Below, in pieces: positions 1 to 9,071 of a stretch of 64,000 nt of DNA. The DNA is from Thalassospira sp. MCCC 1A01148 (GTDB taxonomy: Bacteria > Pseudomonadota > Alphaproteobacteria > Rhodospirillales > Thalassospiraceae). The position numbers and the translations under genes were made by a program. A model generated the notes under the pieces. It saw only the letters and a program-made list of their open reading frames with translations. It ran no database searches and was not told the origin of the DNA. The stretch covers positions 124,001 through 188,000 of the forward strand of contig NZ_LPVZ01000019.1 in the NCBI RefSeq assembly GCF_001613795.1, read 5' to 3'. How positions within the stretch are numbered: position 1 is the first letter of the stretch; every line of letters begins with the position of its first letter.

Positions 1-685
1 ACGACAGATAGCTGACCACATGGGCCACGCCATACACCATGGTTTTCGTACTGCCGTCCTGATAGCGCACACCATTGACATCAAGCCACATGGCAAGGTT
101 TTGCGGATCCTCGATCTCGTCGCGGGTCACAAGCCACGGACCCGTCGGGCCAAAGGTATCAGCACTTTTGCCTTTCACCCACTGACCGGAATGCTCAAGC
201 TGGAAAGTGCGCTCCGAGACATCATTGATCAAACAATAGCCTGCGACATAATCAAGCGCGTCGGCTTCATCGACATATTTGGCATGCTTGCCAATCACAA
301 TGCCAAGCTCGACCTCCCAGTCGGTTTTTGTCGAACCGCGCGGGATTTCGATGGCATCATTCGGGCCGCACACGGCCGACGTCGCCTTAAAGAAAATGAT
401 TGGTTCGGGCGGAACGTCCATACCAGCCTCAGCCGCATGGTCCGAATAATTCAACCCGATACAAATGAACTTGCCCGGCTGGCCGACACAGGCCCCAATG
501 CGCGGGTTGCCCGACACAACAGGCAGACTTTCAGGATCAAGTGCTGCAATACGCGCAAAGGTTTCATCAGAAATCGTGGTCGGATCAAAATCATCAACCA
601 CACCCGACAGATCCCGAATGACACCACCAACATCACAAAGCCCCGGTTTTTCTGCCCCCAATGGGCCATAGCGCAAAAGCTTCAT
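1..685 (-). CDS. Fumarylacetoacetate hydrolase (FAH) family protein, partial
   Basis: The reverse strand encodes about 228 residues from ATG at 685, preceded by a purine-rich ribosome site (CAGGAGAGAG). The frame stays open to the left edge, so the C-terminus lies outside the window. The visible part has the FAH fold signatures IGLNYSDHAAE, then FFKATSAVCGPND, then the metal-binding stretch DWEVELGIVIG, and later GPTGPWLVT. Family members are Mg-dependent hydrolases, isomerases or decarboxylases acting on 2-oxo acids (2-hydroxyhepta-2,4-dienedioate isomerase, acylpyruvate hydrolase, ureidoglycolate lyase-like). The substrate cannot be told from sequence. It is transcribed divergently from the dienelactone-hydrolase-family gene, with about 230 bp between the two starts. 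Confidence 0.85.
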   Translation of the reverse strand, partial: MKLLRYGPLGAEKPGLCDVGGVIRDLSGVVDDFDPTTISDETFARIAALDPESLPVVSGNPRIGACVGQPGKFICIGLNYSDHAAEAGMDVPPEPIIFFKATSAVCGPNDAIEIPRGSTKTDWEVELGIVIGKHAKYVDEADALDYVAGYCLINDVSERTFQLEHSGQWVKGKSADTFGPTGPWLVTRDEIEDPQNLAMWLDVNGVRYQDGSTKTMVYGVAHVVSYLS

Positions 686-915
686 GAATTCTCTCTCCTG
701 AGTTCGTCATTGGGATGATTTGCGCGTCTTGTTCTTCGCCAAACGCTGCAAAAAGATGGGTTATTCCTCATACAATATTGATGTCATATCATGTTCCCCC
801 AAGGCAAGCCTCTTGGACAAAACATTATCCAATTAATTCAACAGCATTGTTCTGGTCCGGCAATTCGATATCATCGCAGCCAAAATCAGTTCGGCATGAA
901 ACGGAAACGACGACC

Positions 916-1572
916 ATGATGAAAACCATAACTGCGGCTGATGGCCATACACTGGATTGCTGGTTTGAAGACCCTGTTGGCGCGCGCCGCGGCGGTATCG
1001 TGATCCTGCAAGAAATCTTTGGCGTCACCGATCAACTCAAGGGTGTTGCAAGAAAGTATGCTGAACTTGGCTATGAGGTTGCCGTCCCTGCCCTGTTTGA
1101 CCGGATTGAACCCAAGGCGGCTGTCGACTTCAACGATTTCGAGCGGGCCCGCGCCTTGATGATGGCGTCTGACCTGTCAGACAATCTTTGTGACATTGAT
1201 GCCACCATCAACGCCCTCAAGGCCAATGGCGGCAAAGTTGCGGTGATCGGTTTTTGCTGGGGCGGTGGTTTGGCTTTGCGCTGTGCCCAAAGCCTTGATA
1301 TCGCGGCAGCTGTGGCATTTTACGGGACACGGCTGAACCTGTATCTGGACCGCCCGTTGGCCAAGCCGTTCCTTGGACATTTTGGCCTTGCCGACAGTCA
1401 CGTGCCGATCGAGATGATCGAAGAGGCAAAGGCCGCCATGCCCGACATGGAAATCCACATGTATGAAGCCGGTCATGCCTTCGCCAACGAAGCGCGCACA
1501 GCCTATGTCCCCGCCGCTGCTGAAGTGGCCCATGCCCGCACGCAAGAATTTCTGGCAACGCATTTGAAGTAG
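916..1572 (+). CDS. Dienelactone hydrolase family protein
   Basis: A 218-residue alpha/beta hydrolase of the normal length for this family. The nucleophile elbow is GFCWGG with Cys114, the acid is probably Asp160 (GLADSHVP) and the base is His187 (AGHAF). Glu33 in LQEIFGV matches the conserved Glu that activates the Cys in carboxymethylenebutenolidase. I start it at the double ATG (916/919), because the 67 codons upstream in the same frame have no family similarity. Known members hydrolyse dienelactones in chloroaromatic breakdown, but many are general esterases and no other chlorocatechol gene is nearby. No signal peptide, so cytoplasmic. The gene is followed by a strong bidirectional terminator. 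Confidence 0.85.
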   Translation: MMKTITAADGHTLDCWFEDPVGARRGGIVILQEIFGVTDQLKGVARKYAELGYEVAVPALFDRIEPKAAVDFNDFERARALMMASDLSDNLCDIDATINALKANGGKVAVIGFCWGGGLALRCAQSLDIAAAVAFYGTRLNLYLDRPLAKPFLGHFGLADSHVPIEMIEEAKAAMPDMEIHMYEAGHAFANEARTAYVPAAAEVAHARTQEFLATHLK

Positions 1573-1682
1573 TCTGCTTGCCGCCCGCATTTCGCGTAGA
1601 GGATATCTGCGGATCCCGTGGCCCGTGCCCTTGGCCCGAAGACAGCACCAACAAAACCGCGTCACCTGGATTTAGTGGTTGC

Positions 1683-1721
1683 AAAACACCCCCGTCACAT
1701 AACGAATGACGGGGGTGTTTT
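1683..1721. terminator. Bidirectional intrinsic terminator
   Basis: A perfect 15-bp inverted repeat (AAAACACCCCCGTCA and its complement) with a 9-nt loop lies between two convergent genes. The A run on one side and T run on the other allow termination in both directions: the hydrolase gene from the left and the kinase gene from the right. Confidence 0.93.
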
Positions 1722-1738
1722 GATGCAAGCTTGTTGTT

Positions 1739-3364
1739 TTACTGGGCGCTGAGCTGTTCGAACAAACGGGCTACGGCCTCGGCCCCGGGGTCAATATGAC
1801 CTTCAAGCTGTTCGGCATTGATATAGGATGCGCGCCCGGCTTTTGCCTTCACAATGGTCGAGGTATGAACAGCCCCCTTGCGCGCAGCATCTGCCGCAGC
1901 CGAAAGGTCTTTTTCTTCAAGAGCATTCAGTGCGGGTTTCAGGGCATCAACCATGGTGCGATCACCAAGCTCAGCCCCCCCGATTTGCTGCATCCGCTCC
2001 AGACCGTCCTTGAGCGATGCGACCATCGAGCGCCCGCTTGAGGCCGCATCACCGGCAGCGGTAAAGAAGATTGCCAGCAACACACCGGATGATCCGCCCA
2101 TTGTCTGGCTAAGCTCCTGCCCGATGGCGCGCAAAAGCTGGGTGTGATCGGCAAGCGGCAGTCGATCAAGCGCCCCCATCAAGGCCCTTGCGGCAGTGGC
2201 AAGCGTTGAGCCTGTATCCCCGTCACCTGACTTGGCATCAAGCGCATTCAGGTCATTCTCGGCATCAATCAGAATGTGACAGCATTGGGTCAGGAACGCC
2301 GCTGTCTGCCGGTGTTCAGAGGGGATCGGCTGTATCGGCGTCAGTCCATCGGGAAGCTCAACAACACTGACCGGCTTTATCGGGTTGCATCCAGGCCACG
2401 CCGACGGGGCGCAGGGTGCCGACAACCAGGCATGGTCTTCGGCACTAACCGGATACACGGAAACAGAAAAGCCCCGCATATCAAGCGACGTCATCATGGC
2501 GGCTGGCCCTACGATGAATTTCAGATTCTTGGCAATCGACGAATTGATCAGGTCGTTTGCCAGAATCGCCATCTCAAGCACAGACGTCCCGCCAAGGTTG
2601 TTGAGCAACACCACATGCGGCTTGTTTTCCATCACCGCAGCAAGTTTGGCCGTGACCGCAGCCATGGCCTGTTCGGCATTATGGTAATCAATCTGCTGAA
2701 CACCCGCTTCACCGTGAATACCAAGGCCAAGCTCTGCCTTACCATCACCAATGCGGTTTTCCTTGGGGGAACCCGGAACGGTACAGGTATCAAGTGACAT
2801 GCCGATGGATTTGGTCCCGGCAATCACCCGCTCGGCAGCCGCAGTGACATCTTCAAGCGACGCCCCGCTTTCGGCCATCGCACCTGCTATCTTGTGAACA
2901 AAAAGCGTCCCCGCCACACCGCGGGGCTGCGGCAAGTCCGGCAAGGCAATATCATCATCAACAATGACAATGTTGACCTTAAGACCAAAAGCACGCGCGC
3001 GTTCTGCTGCCAAACCAAAATTCAGCCGGTCGCCCGTATAGTTTTTGACAATCAGCAAACACCCTGACGGGCCGGTGACAGACAAGATACCGGCAAGCAC
3101 CGCGTCAACCGACGGAGATGCAAACACATCCCCGCAAACAGCTGCCGTAAGCATGCCCGCCCCGACAAATCCGGCATGTGCCGGTTCATGGCCGGAACCA
3201 CCACCAGACACGATGGCAACCTTTGACTTGTCCCAGTCGTTGCGCACAACCACGCGAATATGCGGATAACCGTCAATCCGGGCCAACTTACCGCCGGATG
3301 CCTTTATCACACCGTCAATGGCTTCGGTTACAGTCGCGTCTTTATTGTTTATGAATTGGGCCAT
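1739..3364 (-). CDS. dhaK: ATP-dependent dihydroxyacetone kinase (DhaK-DhaL fusion)
   Basis: A 541-residue single-chain dihydroxyacetone kinase. The N-terminal DhaK domain (about 1-330) has the GGGSGHEPAH substrate loop (54-63) and His217 in GIHGEAG, the residue that forms the covalent hemiaminal with dihydroxyacetone. The C-terminal DhaL domain (about 350-541) has DAKSGDGDTGSTL (376-388), the Mg-ADP site. Having both domains in one chain is typical of ATP-dependent enzymes (EC 2.7.1.29) rather than the PTS type. It is the last gene of a sugar-type ABC operon, 11 bp after the second ATPase gene. That suggests the imported compound is, or is converted to, dihydroxyacetone or another short ketose; this is inference from position. 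Confidence 0.92.
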   Translation of the reverse strand: MAQFINNKDATVTEAIDGVIKASGGKLARIDGYPHIRVVVRNDWDKSKVAIVSGGGSGHEPAHAGFVGAGMLTAAVCGDVFASPSVDAVLAGILSVTGPSGCLLIVKNYTGDRLNFGLAAERARAFGLKVNIVIVDDDIALPDLPQPRGVAGTLFVHKIAGAMAESGASLEDVTAAAERVIAGTKSIGMSLDTCTVPGSPKENRIGDGKAELGLGIHGEAGVQQIDYHNAEQAMAAVTAKLAAVMENKPHVVLLNNLGGTSVLEMAILANDLINSSIAKNLKFIVGPAAMMTSLDMRGFSVSVYPVSAEDHAWLSAPCAPSAWPGCNPIKPVSVVELPDGLTPIQPIPSEHRQTAAFLTQCCHILIDAENDLNALDAKSGDGDTGSTLATAARALMGALDRLPLADHTQLLRAIGQELSQTMGGSSGVLLAIFFTAAGDAASSGRSMVASLKDGLERMQQIGGAELGDRTMVDALKPALNALEEKDLSAAADAARKGAVHTSTIVKAKAGRASYINAEQLEGHIDPGAEAVARLFEQLSAQ

Positions 3365-3375
3365 TGTGATCTCCT

Positions 3376-4371
3376 TCAGGCCATCCGGGCGCCATCAGCG
3401 CCGAAGTAGAATGGGTTCCGTGGACTAATCTTGACGATGTCTCCGGTTTTCAGTTCGGTGTGGGCATCGGTGACCGTGATCAGGTCATGGGACTTGAACG
3501 TCAGATGCAGGCGCGTCTGATCCCCAAGATGCTCAACCCGCTGGACAAAGCTTTCTTCGCCCTCGCCCTGAATGATTTGTTCCGGACGCAATCCGATTTG
3601 GGTTGCGCCGCTGGGGGCGCCTGCAAAAACATCGGCAGGCAGAACATTGATCCGTGGCAGGCCAAGGCGGCTTGCCGCATAGATACTGACCGGATCTTCA
3701 TAGATCTCGCGCGGTGCCCCGAACTGAACCAACCGCCCCTGATCAAGCACCCCGACATGGGTTGCCATGGTCATGGCTTCGATTTGATCGTGGGTAACGT
3801 ACAAAAGGGTCGCACCCGAGTCCGCCTGAATGGATTTCAGTTCAACCCGAAGATCTGCACGCAGCTTGGCATCAAGGGAACTTAGCGGTTCATCCATCAG
3901 ATAAACTGTTGGTTTACGCACCAGCGCCCGCCCGATTGACACACGCTGCATCTCGCCGCCTGACAACTCGGTCGCCTTGTTGTCCAGCTTGTGACTGATC
4001 TGCAAGATTTCGGCGATTTCACCGACTTTGCGTTTGATTTCATCCCTGGGCGTTTTCAGAATTGGTGATTTCAGCGGGAATTCCAGATTTTCGCGCACCG
4101 TCATATGCGGATAAAGCGAATATTGCTGAAACACCATGGCGACGTCGCGTTGCGCCGGGGTCAGCCCGGTCATGTCGCGGCCACCAATCATGATTTGCCC
4201 GGCATCCGGCTTATCAAGCCCCGAAACCATGCGAAGCGTTGTGGTTTTTCCAGCCCCGGTCGGCCCCAGCAGCACAACAAAAGAACCATGCGGAATGGTC
4301 ATAGTCACATCATCAAGCGCCACATCCGCCCCAAAACGCTTGGTTACGCCGGTCAAGCTTACCTCAGCCAT
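3376..4371 (-). CDS. ABC transporter ATP-binding protein (MalK/UgpC type), second ATPase
   Basis: About 331 residues. Walker A is GPTGAGKTTT, the Q-loop lies in VFQQYSLYPH, the signature is LSGGEMQRV, Walker B ends in LMDEP and the H-loop is YVTHDQ. A C-terminal TOBE/OB region follows, as in CUT1 sugar importers. I start it at ATG 4371 (MAEVSLTGV), which overlaps the stop of the upstream ATPase gene by 8 bp; the longer open frame upstream lies inside that neighbour. It differs clearly from the other ATPase, so the transporter probably uses a heterodimeric ATPase, as glycerol-type importers (GlpS/GlpT) do. It acts on the inner face of the cytoplasmic membrane. Confidence 0.9.
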   Translation of the reverse strand: MAEVSLTGVTKRFGADVALDDVTMTIPHGSFVVLLGPTGAGKTTTLRMVSGLDKPDAGQIMIGGRDMTGLTPAQRDVAMVFQQYSLYPHMTVRENLEFPLKSPILKTPRDEIKRKVGEIAEILQISHKLDNKATELSGGEMQRVSIGRALVRKPTVYLMDEPLSSLDAKLRADLRVELKSIQADSGATLLYVTHDQIEAMTMATHVGVLDQGRLVQFGAPREIYEDPVSIYAASRLGLPRINVLPADVFAGAPSGATQIGLRPEQIIQGEGEESFVQRVEHLGDQTRLHLTFKSHDLITVTDAHTELKTGDIVKISPRNPFYFGADGARMA

Positions 4372-5461
4372 GTCCGAGCACTCCTTCATTCGCCTGTGAA
4401 CGCAATGCCTTGCCATGTTGGGCATCGAACAATGTGATGGTTCTTGGATCAAACCGCAGACCAATCAACTGCCCGTTCGTTACCACTTCATGGCTGGGGA
4501 CACGCGCCTTGAGCAAACCATTTGGCGTATCGAAAGTGACGATCTGGGTGGTGCCAAGATACTCGGTCGCAATCACCCGCCCGCGATAGGGCGCATCATC
4601 ATCAAAATCGACATGTTCGGGACGTATGCCAAATGTCAGTTTGCCATTTGCTCCTTCGCGGCTTTGCGGCACCTCCATGGGGACATCGTTTAACCGTACC
4701 TCTGTTCCGCCAGTGCCAATCATCCCGTCGAACTCAAGAAAGTTCATTGGTGGCGATCCGATAAATTCGGCAACAAAGCGGGTCGCAGGCCAGTCATAGA
4801 TGTCCTGGGGAACGCCAAACTGTTCGACAACGCCATGGTTCATAACCACGATCTTGTCGCCCATCTGCATTGCTTCGAGCTGATCATGGGTGACGTAAAC
4901 CGTGGTTGCCCCCATCCGGTCATGCAGCGCGCGCAGTTCCTCGGACATATGTTCGCGGAACTCGGCATCCAGCGCACCAAGCGGCTCATCCATGAAAAAT
5001 GCCTTGGGGTCACGGACAATTGCCCGACCCAACGCAACGCGCTGGCGATCACCGCCGGACAACCCGCCAACCGGGCGGTCAAGGATGTTCGTGATGCCAA
5101 GAATCTCGGCAACTTCCCCGACCTTCTTCTTGATATCGCCTGATTTCATCCCCTGACTTTTCAGAGGATAGCTGATATTGGCGCGCACATTCATATGCGG
5201 ATAAAGGGCAAACATCTGAAAAACAAAGGCAATATCGCGCTGGCTCGCAGGCTTTTGGCCCACTTCCTCGCCATCGATAAAGATTTCGCCCCGGGTTGGC
5301 AATTCAAGCCCGGCCATCATGCGCAGCGTGGTCGTCTTGCCACAGCCAGACGGCCCCAGAAGCATGAAGAACTCGCCGTCTTCAATCGTGAAGCTTGACG
5401 ACTGAACCGCCGTAAACGCCCCGAAATCCTTGCGCACGTTTTCAATTCTGATCTGTGCCAT
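4364..5461 (-). CDS. ABC transporter ATP-binding protein (MalK/UgpC type), first ATPase
   Basis: 365 residues, the usual length for MalK-like subunits. Walker A is GPSGCGKTTT, the Q-loop is VFQMFALYPH, the signature is LSGGDRQRV and Walker B ends in FMDEP, with YVTHDQ and a C-terminal TOBE domain. ATG at 5461 follows the small membrane protein gene by 3 bp. With the two permease genes and the SBP gene upstream it forms a complete CUT1-like importer, probably working as a pair with the next ATPase. Which sugar or polyol is carried cannot be read from the ATPase itself. Confidence 0.92.
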   Translation of the reverse strand: MAQIRIENVRKDFGAFTAVQSSSFTIEDGEFFMLLGPSGCGKTTTLRMMAGLELPTRGEIFIDGEEVGQKPASQRDIAFVFQMFALYPHMNVRANISYPLKSQGMKSGDIKKKVGEVAEILGITNILDRPVGGLSGGDRQRVALGRAIVRDPKAFFMDEPLGALDAEFREHMSEELRALHDRMGATTVYVTHDQLEAMQMGDKIVVMNHGVVEQFGVPQDIYDWPATRFVAEFIGSPPMNFLEFDGMIGTGGTEVRLNDVPMEVPQSREGANGKLTFGIRPEHVDFDDDAPYRGRVIATEYLGTTQIVTFDTPNGLLKARVPSHEVVTNGQLIGLRFDPRTITLFDAQHGKALRSQANEGVLGHG

Positions 5462-5464
5462 GGG

Positions 5465-5653
5465 TTACTCCGGGAAATGGCTGACGATGATGAACATGAC
5501 TGTTCCGATCAGCGTGGTGATAAAGGAATAGGTGTAAAGCGTGATCGCAAACGGTTGCATCAGCATGACAACACCCAGCGCAATAAGAACCGACGCCACC
5601 ATTTCCCATGGACCACGGCGCAGCATCAGAAGTTTATTGATGAAATTGCTCAT
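5465..5653 (-). CDS. Small membrane protein embedded in the ABC operon
   Basis: 62 residues from ATG 5653, which overlaps the permease stop in an ATGA junction. There are two hydrophobic stretches (about residues 17-33 and 37-58) with a short polar N-terminus (MSNFINKLLMLRRG), so a two-helix inner-membrane protein is likely. I do not recognise a named family. Tight translational coupling on both sides (4-bp overlap upstream, 3 bp to the ATPase) argues that it is a real member of the transporter complex or its assembly. Glycerol ABC operons of rhizobia also contain a small membrane protein, but similarity to it is not evident. Confidence 0.75.
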   Translation of the reverse strand: MSNFINKLLMLRRGPWEMVASVLIALGVVMLMQPFAITLYTYSFITTLIGTVMFIIVSHFPE

Positions 5654-6588
5654 TTGCGTACGGCTCCAAACGTGATCCCGCGCAACAGATGTTTGCGCAA
5701 CAGGATGGTGAAGACCATGACGGGCACAAGGAAGATGGTTGCCCCGGCGGCAACCGCCGGCCAGTCCTTGCCACCCACACCAATGATTGTCGGGATGAAG
5801 GGTGGCGCTGTCTGGGCAGTACCAGACGTCAGCAGCACAGCAAACGCATATTCGTTCCACGCAAAGATCAAACAGAAGATTGCTGTGGATGCGATGCCCG
5901 TAGCCGCCTGTGGCAACACCACCTTGTAGAAGGCCTGAAAACGGGTATAGCCATCAATGAGGGCGGCTTCTTCATACTCAATCGGGATTTCATCAATGAA
6001 TCCCTTCAGCAACCAAACCGACAATGACAGGTTTACGGCCGTATAAAGCAGGATCATTCCCAAATGCGTGTCATTCAGCCCTAGATTTCTGAACATCAGA
6101 AAAATCGGAATGGCGACCGCAATTGGCGGCATCATGCGCGTTGAAAGAATGAAGAACAGCAGGTCATCCTTGAGCGGCACCCGAAAACGGCTGAACGCAT
6201 AGGCAGCAGCCGTCCCAAGGATCATGCACAGTGCGGTTGAGCCAAAACCGATAATGACCGAGTTGAGGAAACGTTCACCATAGCGCGACGGACCGCTGAT
6301 CACGGTTCCCTGATTGCGCGCGATTTCTTCGTACCAGGTTTCGGGCTCCCCGGCTTCTTCAAGCATATCGTCGGTCGCCCGTGTACGTTCGGTAAACAGG
6401 TTCACATATCCTTCCATCGATGGTTCAAAAACCACCTTTGGCGGATAGGCGATGGAATCAGCAGGTGACTTGAACCCGGTCGCAATGATCCATAACAAGG
6501 GTGCGATCGTTACCAGCGCATAGCCAACAACAAGGACCCCGGCGACCCATTTGGTCCCCTTATTTGGTTCTGTAACAGAAAAACTCAT
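5650..6588 (-). CDS. Sugar-type ABC transporter permease (MalG-like)
   Basis: 312 residues from ATG 6588, which overlaps the previous permease stop in an ATGA junction. The longer open frame upstream lies inside that gene. About six transmembrane helices are visible. The EAA loop reads EEAALIDGYTRFQAFYKVVLP, where the cytoplasmic ATPase docks. An unusually long periplasmic segment follows helix 1 (about residues 45-115, rich in E, T and R). This is the second permease of a CUT1-type importer and it pairs with the upstream gene. Confidence 0.92.
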   Translation of the reverse strand: MSFSVTEPNKGTKWVAGVLVVGYALVTIAPLLWIIATGFKSPADSIAYPPKVVFEPSMEGYVNLFTERTRATDDMLEEAGEPETWYEEIARNQGTVISGPSRYGERFLNSVIIGFGSTALCMILGTAAAYAFSRFRVPLKDDLLFFILSTRMMPPIAVAIPIFLMFRNLGLNDTHLGMILLYTAVNLSLSVWLLKGFIDEIPIEYEEAALIDGYTRFQAFYKVVLPQAATGIASTAIFCLIFAWNEYAFAVLLTSGTAQTAPPFIPTIIGVGGKDWPAVAAGATIFLVPVMVFTILLRKHLLRGITFGAVRK

Positions 6589-7532
6589 CTTTCTTTTACC
6601 TTGTTGAGAGCTTTGACATAAATCGACGCAAGCCCGAACACAGTGACAAACAGAATGACGGCATAAGCCGACGAATATCCGGTTCGCCATTTTTCAAAGG
6701 CTTCGCGTTTCAGATCGATTGACGTCAATGTCGTCGTATTTCCGGGACCACCGCCCGTAAGCTGGACCACAAGGTCAAACATCTTGAAGTTCTCAATCCC
6801 GCGGAACAGTACGGCCAGCATCAAGAACGGCAGCACCATGGGAACCGTGATCGTCCAGAACTGCCGCCATTTCGACGCCCGATCACACTCGGCCGCCTCA
6901 TAGATACTTTCGGGAATTGATCGCAGACCTGCCAGACAGATCAGCATCACGAACGGCGTCCACATCCAGGTATCGGCAATCACGATTGCCCAGGGTGCCA
7001 GATGCACATCACCAATCATCGAAAAGCTTGCCGGATCAGCACCGTTAAAGAAGGCGATGACATAATTGAAAAGACCAATTTGCGGCTGATACAAAAAGGT
7101 CCAGAAGTTGCCGACCACCGCTGGTGACAGCATCATTGGAAAGACAATTATCGTCGTCCACAGGTCGTTACCCCGGAACTTCTTGTTAATCAGGAATGCC
7201 AGCATAAAACCGATCAGGACCTGCAAGACGATGGTCCAGATCAGAAAATGTGCCGTTGCCTGCATCGTGTTCCAGATATCGGAATCGGTCAGGATGCGCT
7301 CGTAATTGCGCAACCCCACCCAATCAACATCACGGTTGGGGCGGTTTACACGGCTGTTGGTAAAGCTCAGCCAGACCGTCCAGATCAGTGGGAAAATGTT
7401 GATCGCCAGCAACAGGAAGATCGTTGGTGCAACAAAAATCCATGCAATGCTTCGGTCCGACAGGCCCCGAATGTGCCGCGCCACACCGTCCGGCGTCGCG
7501 CTGGCGATCTTTTCGATCGGAATATTCTTCAT
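6585..7532 (-). CDS. Sugar-type ABC transporter permease (MalF-like)
   Basis: 315 residues with six predicted membrane helices and the EAA loop YEAAECDRASKWRQFWTITV, marking it as a binding-protein-dependent inner-membrane component. It begins 121 bp after the SBP gene and overlaps the next permease gene by 4 bp. The gap to the SBP gene contains a GGACCGGTCC palindrome that could form a weak hairpin, consistent with making more SBP than permease. Confidence 0.92.
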   Translation of the reverse strand: MKNIPIEKIASATPDGVARHIRGLSDRSIAWIFVAPTIFLLLAINIFPLIWTVWLSFTNSRVNRPNRDVDWVGLRNYERILTDSDIWNTMQATAHFLIWTIVLQVLIGFMLAFLINKKFRGNDLWTTIIVFPMMLSPAVVGNFWTFLYQPQIGLFNYVIAFFNGADPASFSMIGDVHLAPWAIVIADTWMWTPFVMLICLAGLRSIPESIYEAAECDRASKWRQFWTITVPMVLPFLMLAVLFRGIENFKMFDLVVQLTGGGPGNTTTLTSIDLKREAFEKWRTGYSSAYAVILFVTVFGLASIYVKALNKVKER

Positions 7533-7653
7533 TATGGATGCCCTTGACCATGCGGCAAGGCCACACGGTTTCTGCTTTTGTCAGGAATGGTCCCGGCGCA
7601 ATTACACATCACACCAGGACCGGTCCAGAGCCAGTCATCTTCAATAAGACGAC

Positions 7654-8976
7654 TTACAGCTTACCTTCGTCTTCGAAGACTTCGATCCAGTCCTTGACCA
7701 GATCATCAAGCGCTTCCTTTGCCGTGCCGTCACCGGCAACAACATAGTTGTGGACGCGCTCCTGCATCGACAAAAGCAGATCGGCATAAGCAGGTTCCGC
7801 CCAGAAGTCCTTCACGATGGCCATGCTATCAAGGAAGGTCTGTGCATATGGCTGGCTGCTGGCGAAACCGGGATCTTCGACCACGGCACGCAGCGCAGAA
7901 TAGCCACCAAGCTCCCACCAGCGGGCCTGGATTTCAGGCTGGGCAAACCACTTGATGTATTCAAGCGCGGCATCCTGTTTTTCGGAATAGGCAACAACCG
8001 AAATTCCCTGGCCACCAAGCTGGGCGTATTGCCCTTCCGGACCTGCCGGGTTCGGGAAGTATCCCGATTTTCCACCACCAACATTGGCATCGGCTTCAAC
8101 CCCGGGCCAGATGAAGGCGAAGTTCATCTGAAGGGCAACCTGGCCAGATTTATAGGCATCAATATTTTCGCCCATATACCAGTTCGAAGACCCCGGGGGC
8201 GTGGCGGTATCATAAAGTTCCTTGTAATACTCCAGCCCGGCGACCGCACCGTCGGAATTGACAAACCCTTCAATATCATAGGGCTGATCCGGGTTTTCAT
8301 ACTGGAAACCATAGTTGTACAGCGCGTTGGTGACACCCATGGTGATGCCTTCAGAGCCACGCTCTGTATAAATCGCCGCACCATAGACCGTGTTTCCATC
8401 AATCTCGCGCCCCTGGAAGAACTGCGCAATATCTTTCAGTTCCTCAAGGGTTTCCGGCACGCCCAGTTCACGGCCGTACTTTTCCTTATACTCGGCACGG
8501 ATTTCCGGACGCTCGAACCAGTCCTTGCGATACGTCCAGCCGACCACATCCCCGAAAGCCGGCAGCGCGTAGTAATTCGGTGTGTTTTTGGGCCATTCGG
8601 CATAACCGGTCACGGTAGCCGGAATGAAGTCGCCCATATCGATGCTGTTCGCATCAAAGAAGTCATTCAGTTTGACGTAGTGACCGTTTTCGGCACCGCC
8701 ACCAATCCACTGGCTGTCGCCGATCATCAGATCACAAAGTTGACCACCTGAATTCAGCTCATTGAGCATACGGTCAGCAAACGAGGTCCACGGCACAAAC
8801 TCAAAGCTCATGTTGTGGCCGCTTTTGGCCTCGAAGTCCTTGGAAAGTTCTACCAGGGCATTTGCCGGATCCCATGCCGCCCAGCAAAGGGTTAGATCTT
8901 CTGCAGCGGCGGCTGTTGGAAGCGCGCCTGCCACGATTGCGGACGCAACCGCGGTCTTTAAAACTGTTGATTTCAT
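7654..8976 (-). CDS. ABC transporter substrate-binding protein (extracellular sugar-binding family)
   Basis: 440 residues from ATG 8976, with a strong ribosome site (GGGAGG, 9 nt upstream). The signal peptide is clear: MKSTVLKTAVASAIVAGALP then cleavage near AAAAE. The mature protein has the SBP_bac_1 layout (WAAWDPANALVELSKDF, then GDVVGWTYRKDWFE, then the C-terminal QARWWELGGYSA). It is first in an operon of two permeases, two ATPases and dihydroxyacetone kinase, opposite a LacI regulator. It would capture the substrate in the periplasm. The kinase hints at glycerol, dihydroxyacetone or a related short sugar; that is inference. Confidence 0.92.
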   Translation of the reverse strand: MKSTVLKTAVASAIVAGALPTAAAAEDLTLCWAAWDPANALVELSKDFEAKSGHNMSFEFVPWTSFADRMLNELNSGGQLCDLMIGDSQWIGGGAENGHYVKLNDFFDANSIDMGDFIPATVTGYAEWPKNTPNYYALPAFGDVVGWTYRKDWFERPEIRAEYKEKYGRELGVPETLEELKDIAQFFQGREIDGNTVYGAAIYTERGSEGITMGVTNALYNYGFQYENPDQPYDIEGFVNSDGAVAGLEYYKELYDTATPPGSSNWYMGENIDAYKSGQVALQMNFAFIWPGVEADANVGGGKSGYFPNPAGPEGQYAQLGGQGISVVAYSEKQDAALEYIKWFAQPEIQARWWELGGYSALRAVVEDPGFASSQPYAQTFLDSMAIVKDFWAEPAYADLLLSMQERVHNYVVAGDGTAKEALDDLVKDWIEVFEDEGKL

Positions 8977-8999
8977 TTTGTTTTTCCTCCCGTTGGAAA

Positions 9000-9024
9000 G
9001 TCGCAGCTTTTTAGCGACTGCGAC
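9000..9024 (-). other. Hairpin in the SBP leader
   Basis: The 7-bp inverted repeat GTCGCAG / CTGCGAC with an 11-nt loop lies between the operators and the SBP ribosome site, so it is probably in the 5' leader of that mRNA. It has no U run. It may stabilise the transcript or affect initiation; the role is inference. Confidence 0.4.
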
Positions 9025-9041
9025 ACTTCTACCACAAGTTT

Positions 9042-9059
9042 TTGAGGTACGCACCTCAA
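9042..9059. promoter_or_regulatory. LacI-type operator 1
   Basis: TTGAGGTACGCACCTCAA is an 18-bp near-perfect palindrome with a central CG, as LacI-family sites have. It lies in the divergent region between the SBP and LacI genes, exactly 30 bp from a second copy. Confidence 0.8.
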
Positions 9060-9071
9060 AATGAGCATTTT

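Noticed and set aside
1739-8976. Naming the importer a glycerol (GlpSTPQV) system
   Set aside because: The SBP is shorter than GlpV-type proteins, the small membrane protein is not evidently the glycerol-operon one, gene order differs, and no glycerol kinase or glpD is present in the operon.
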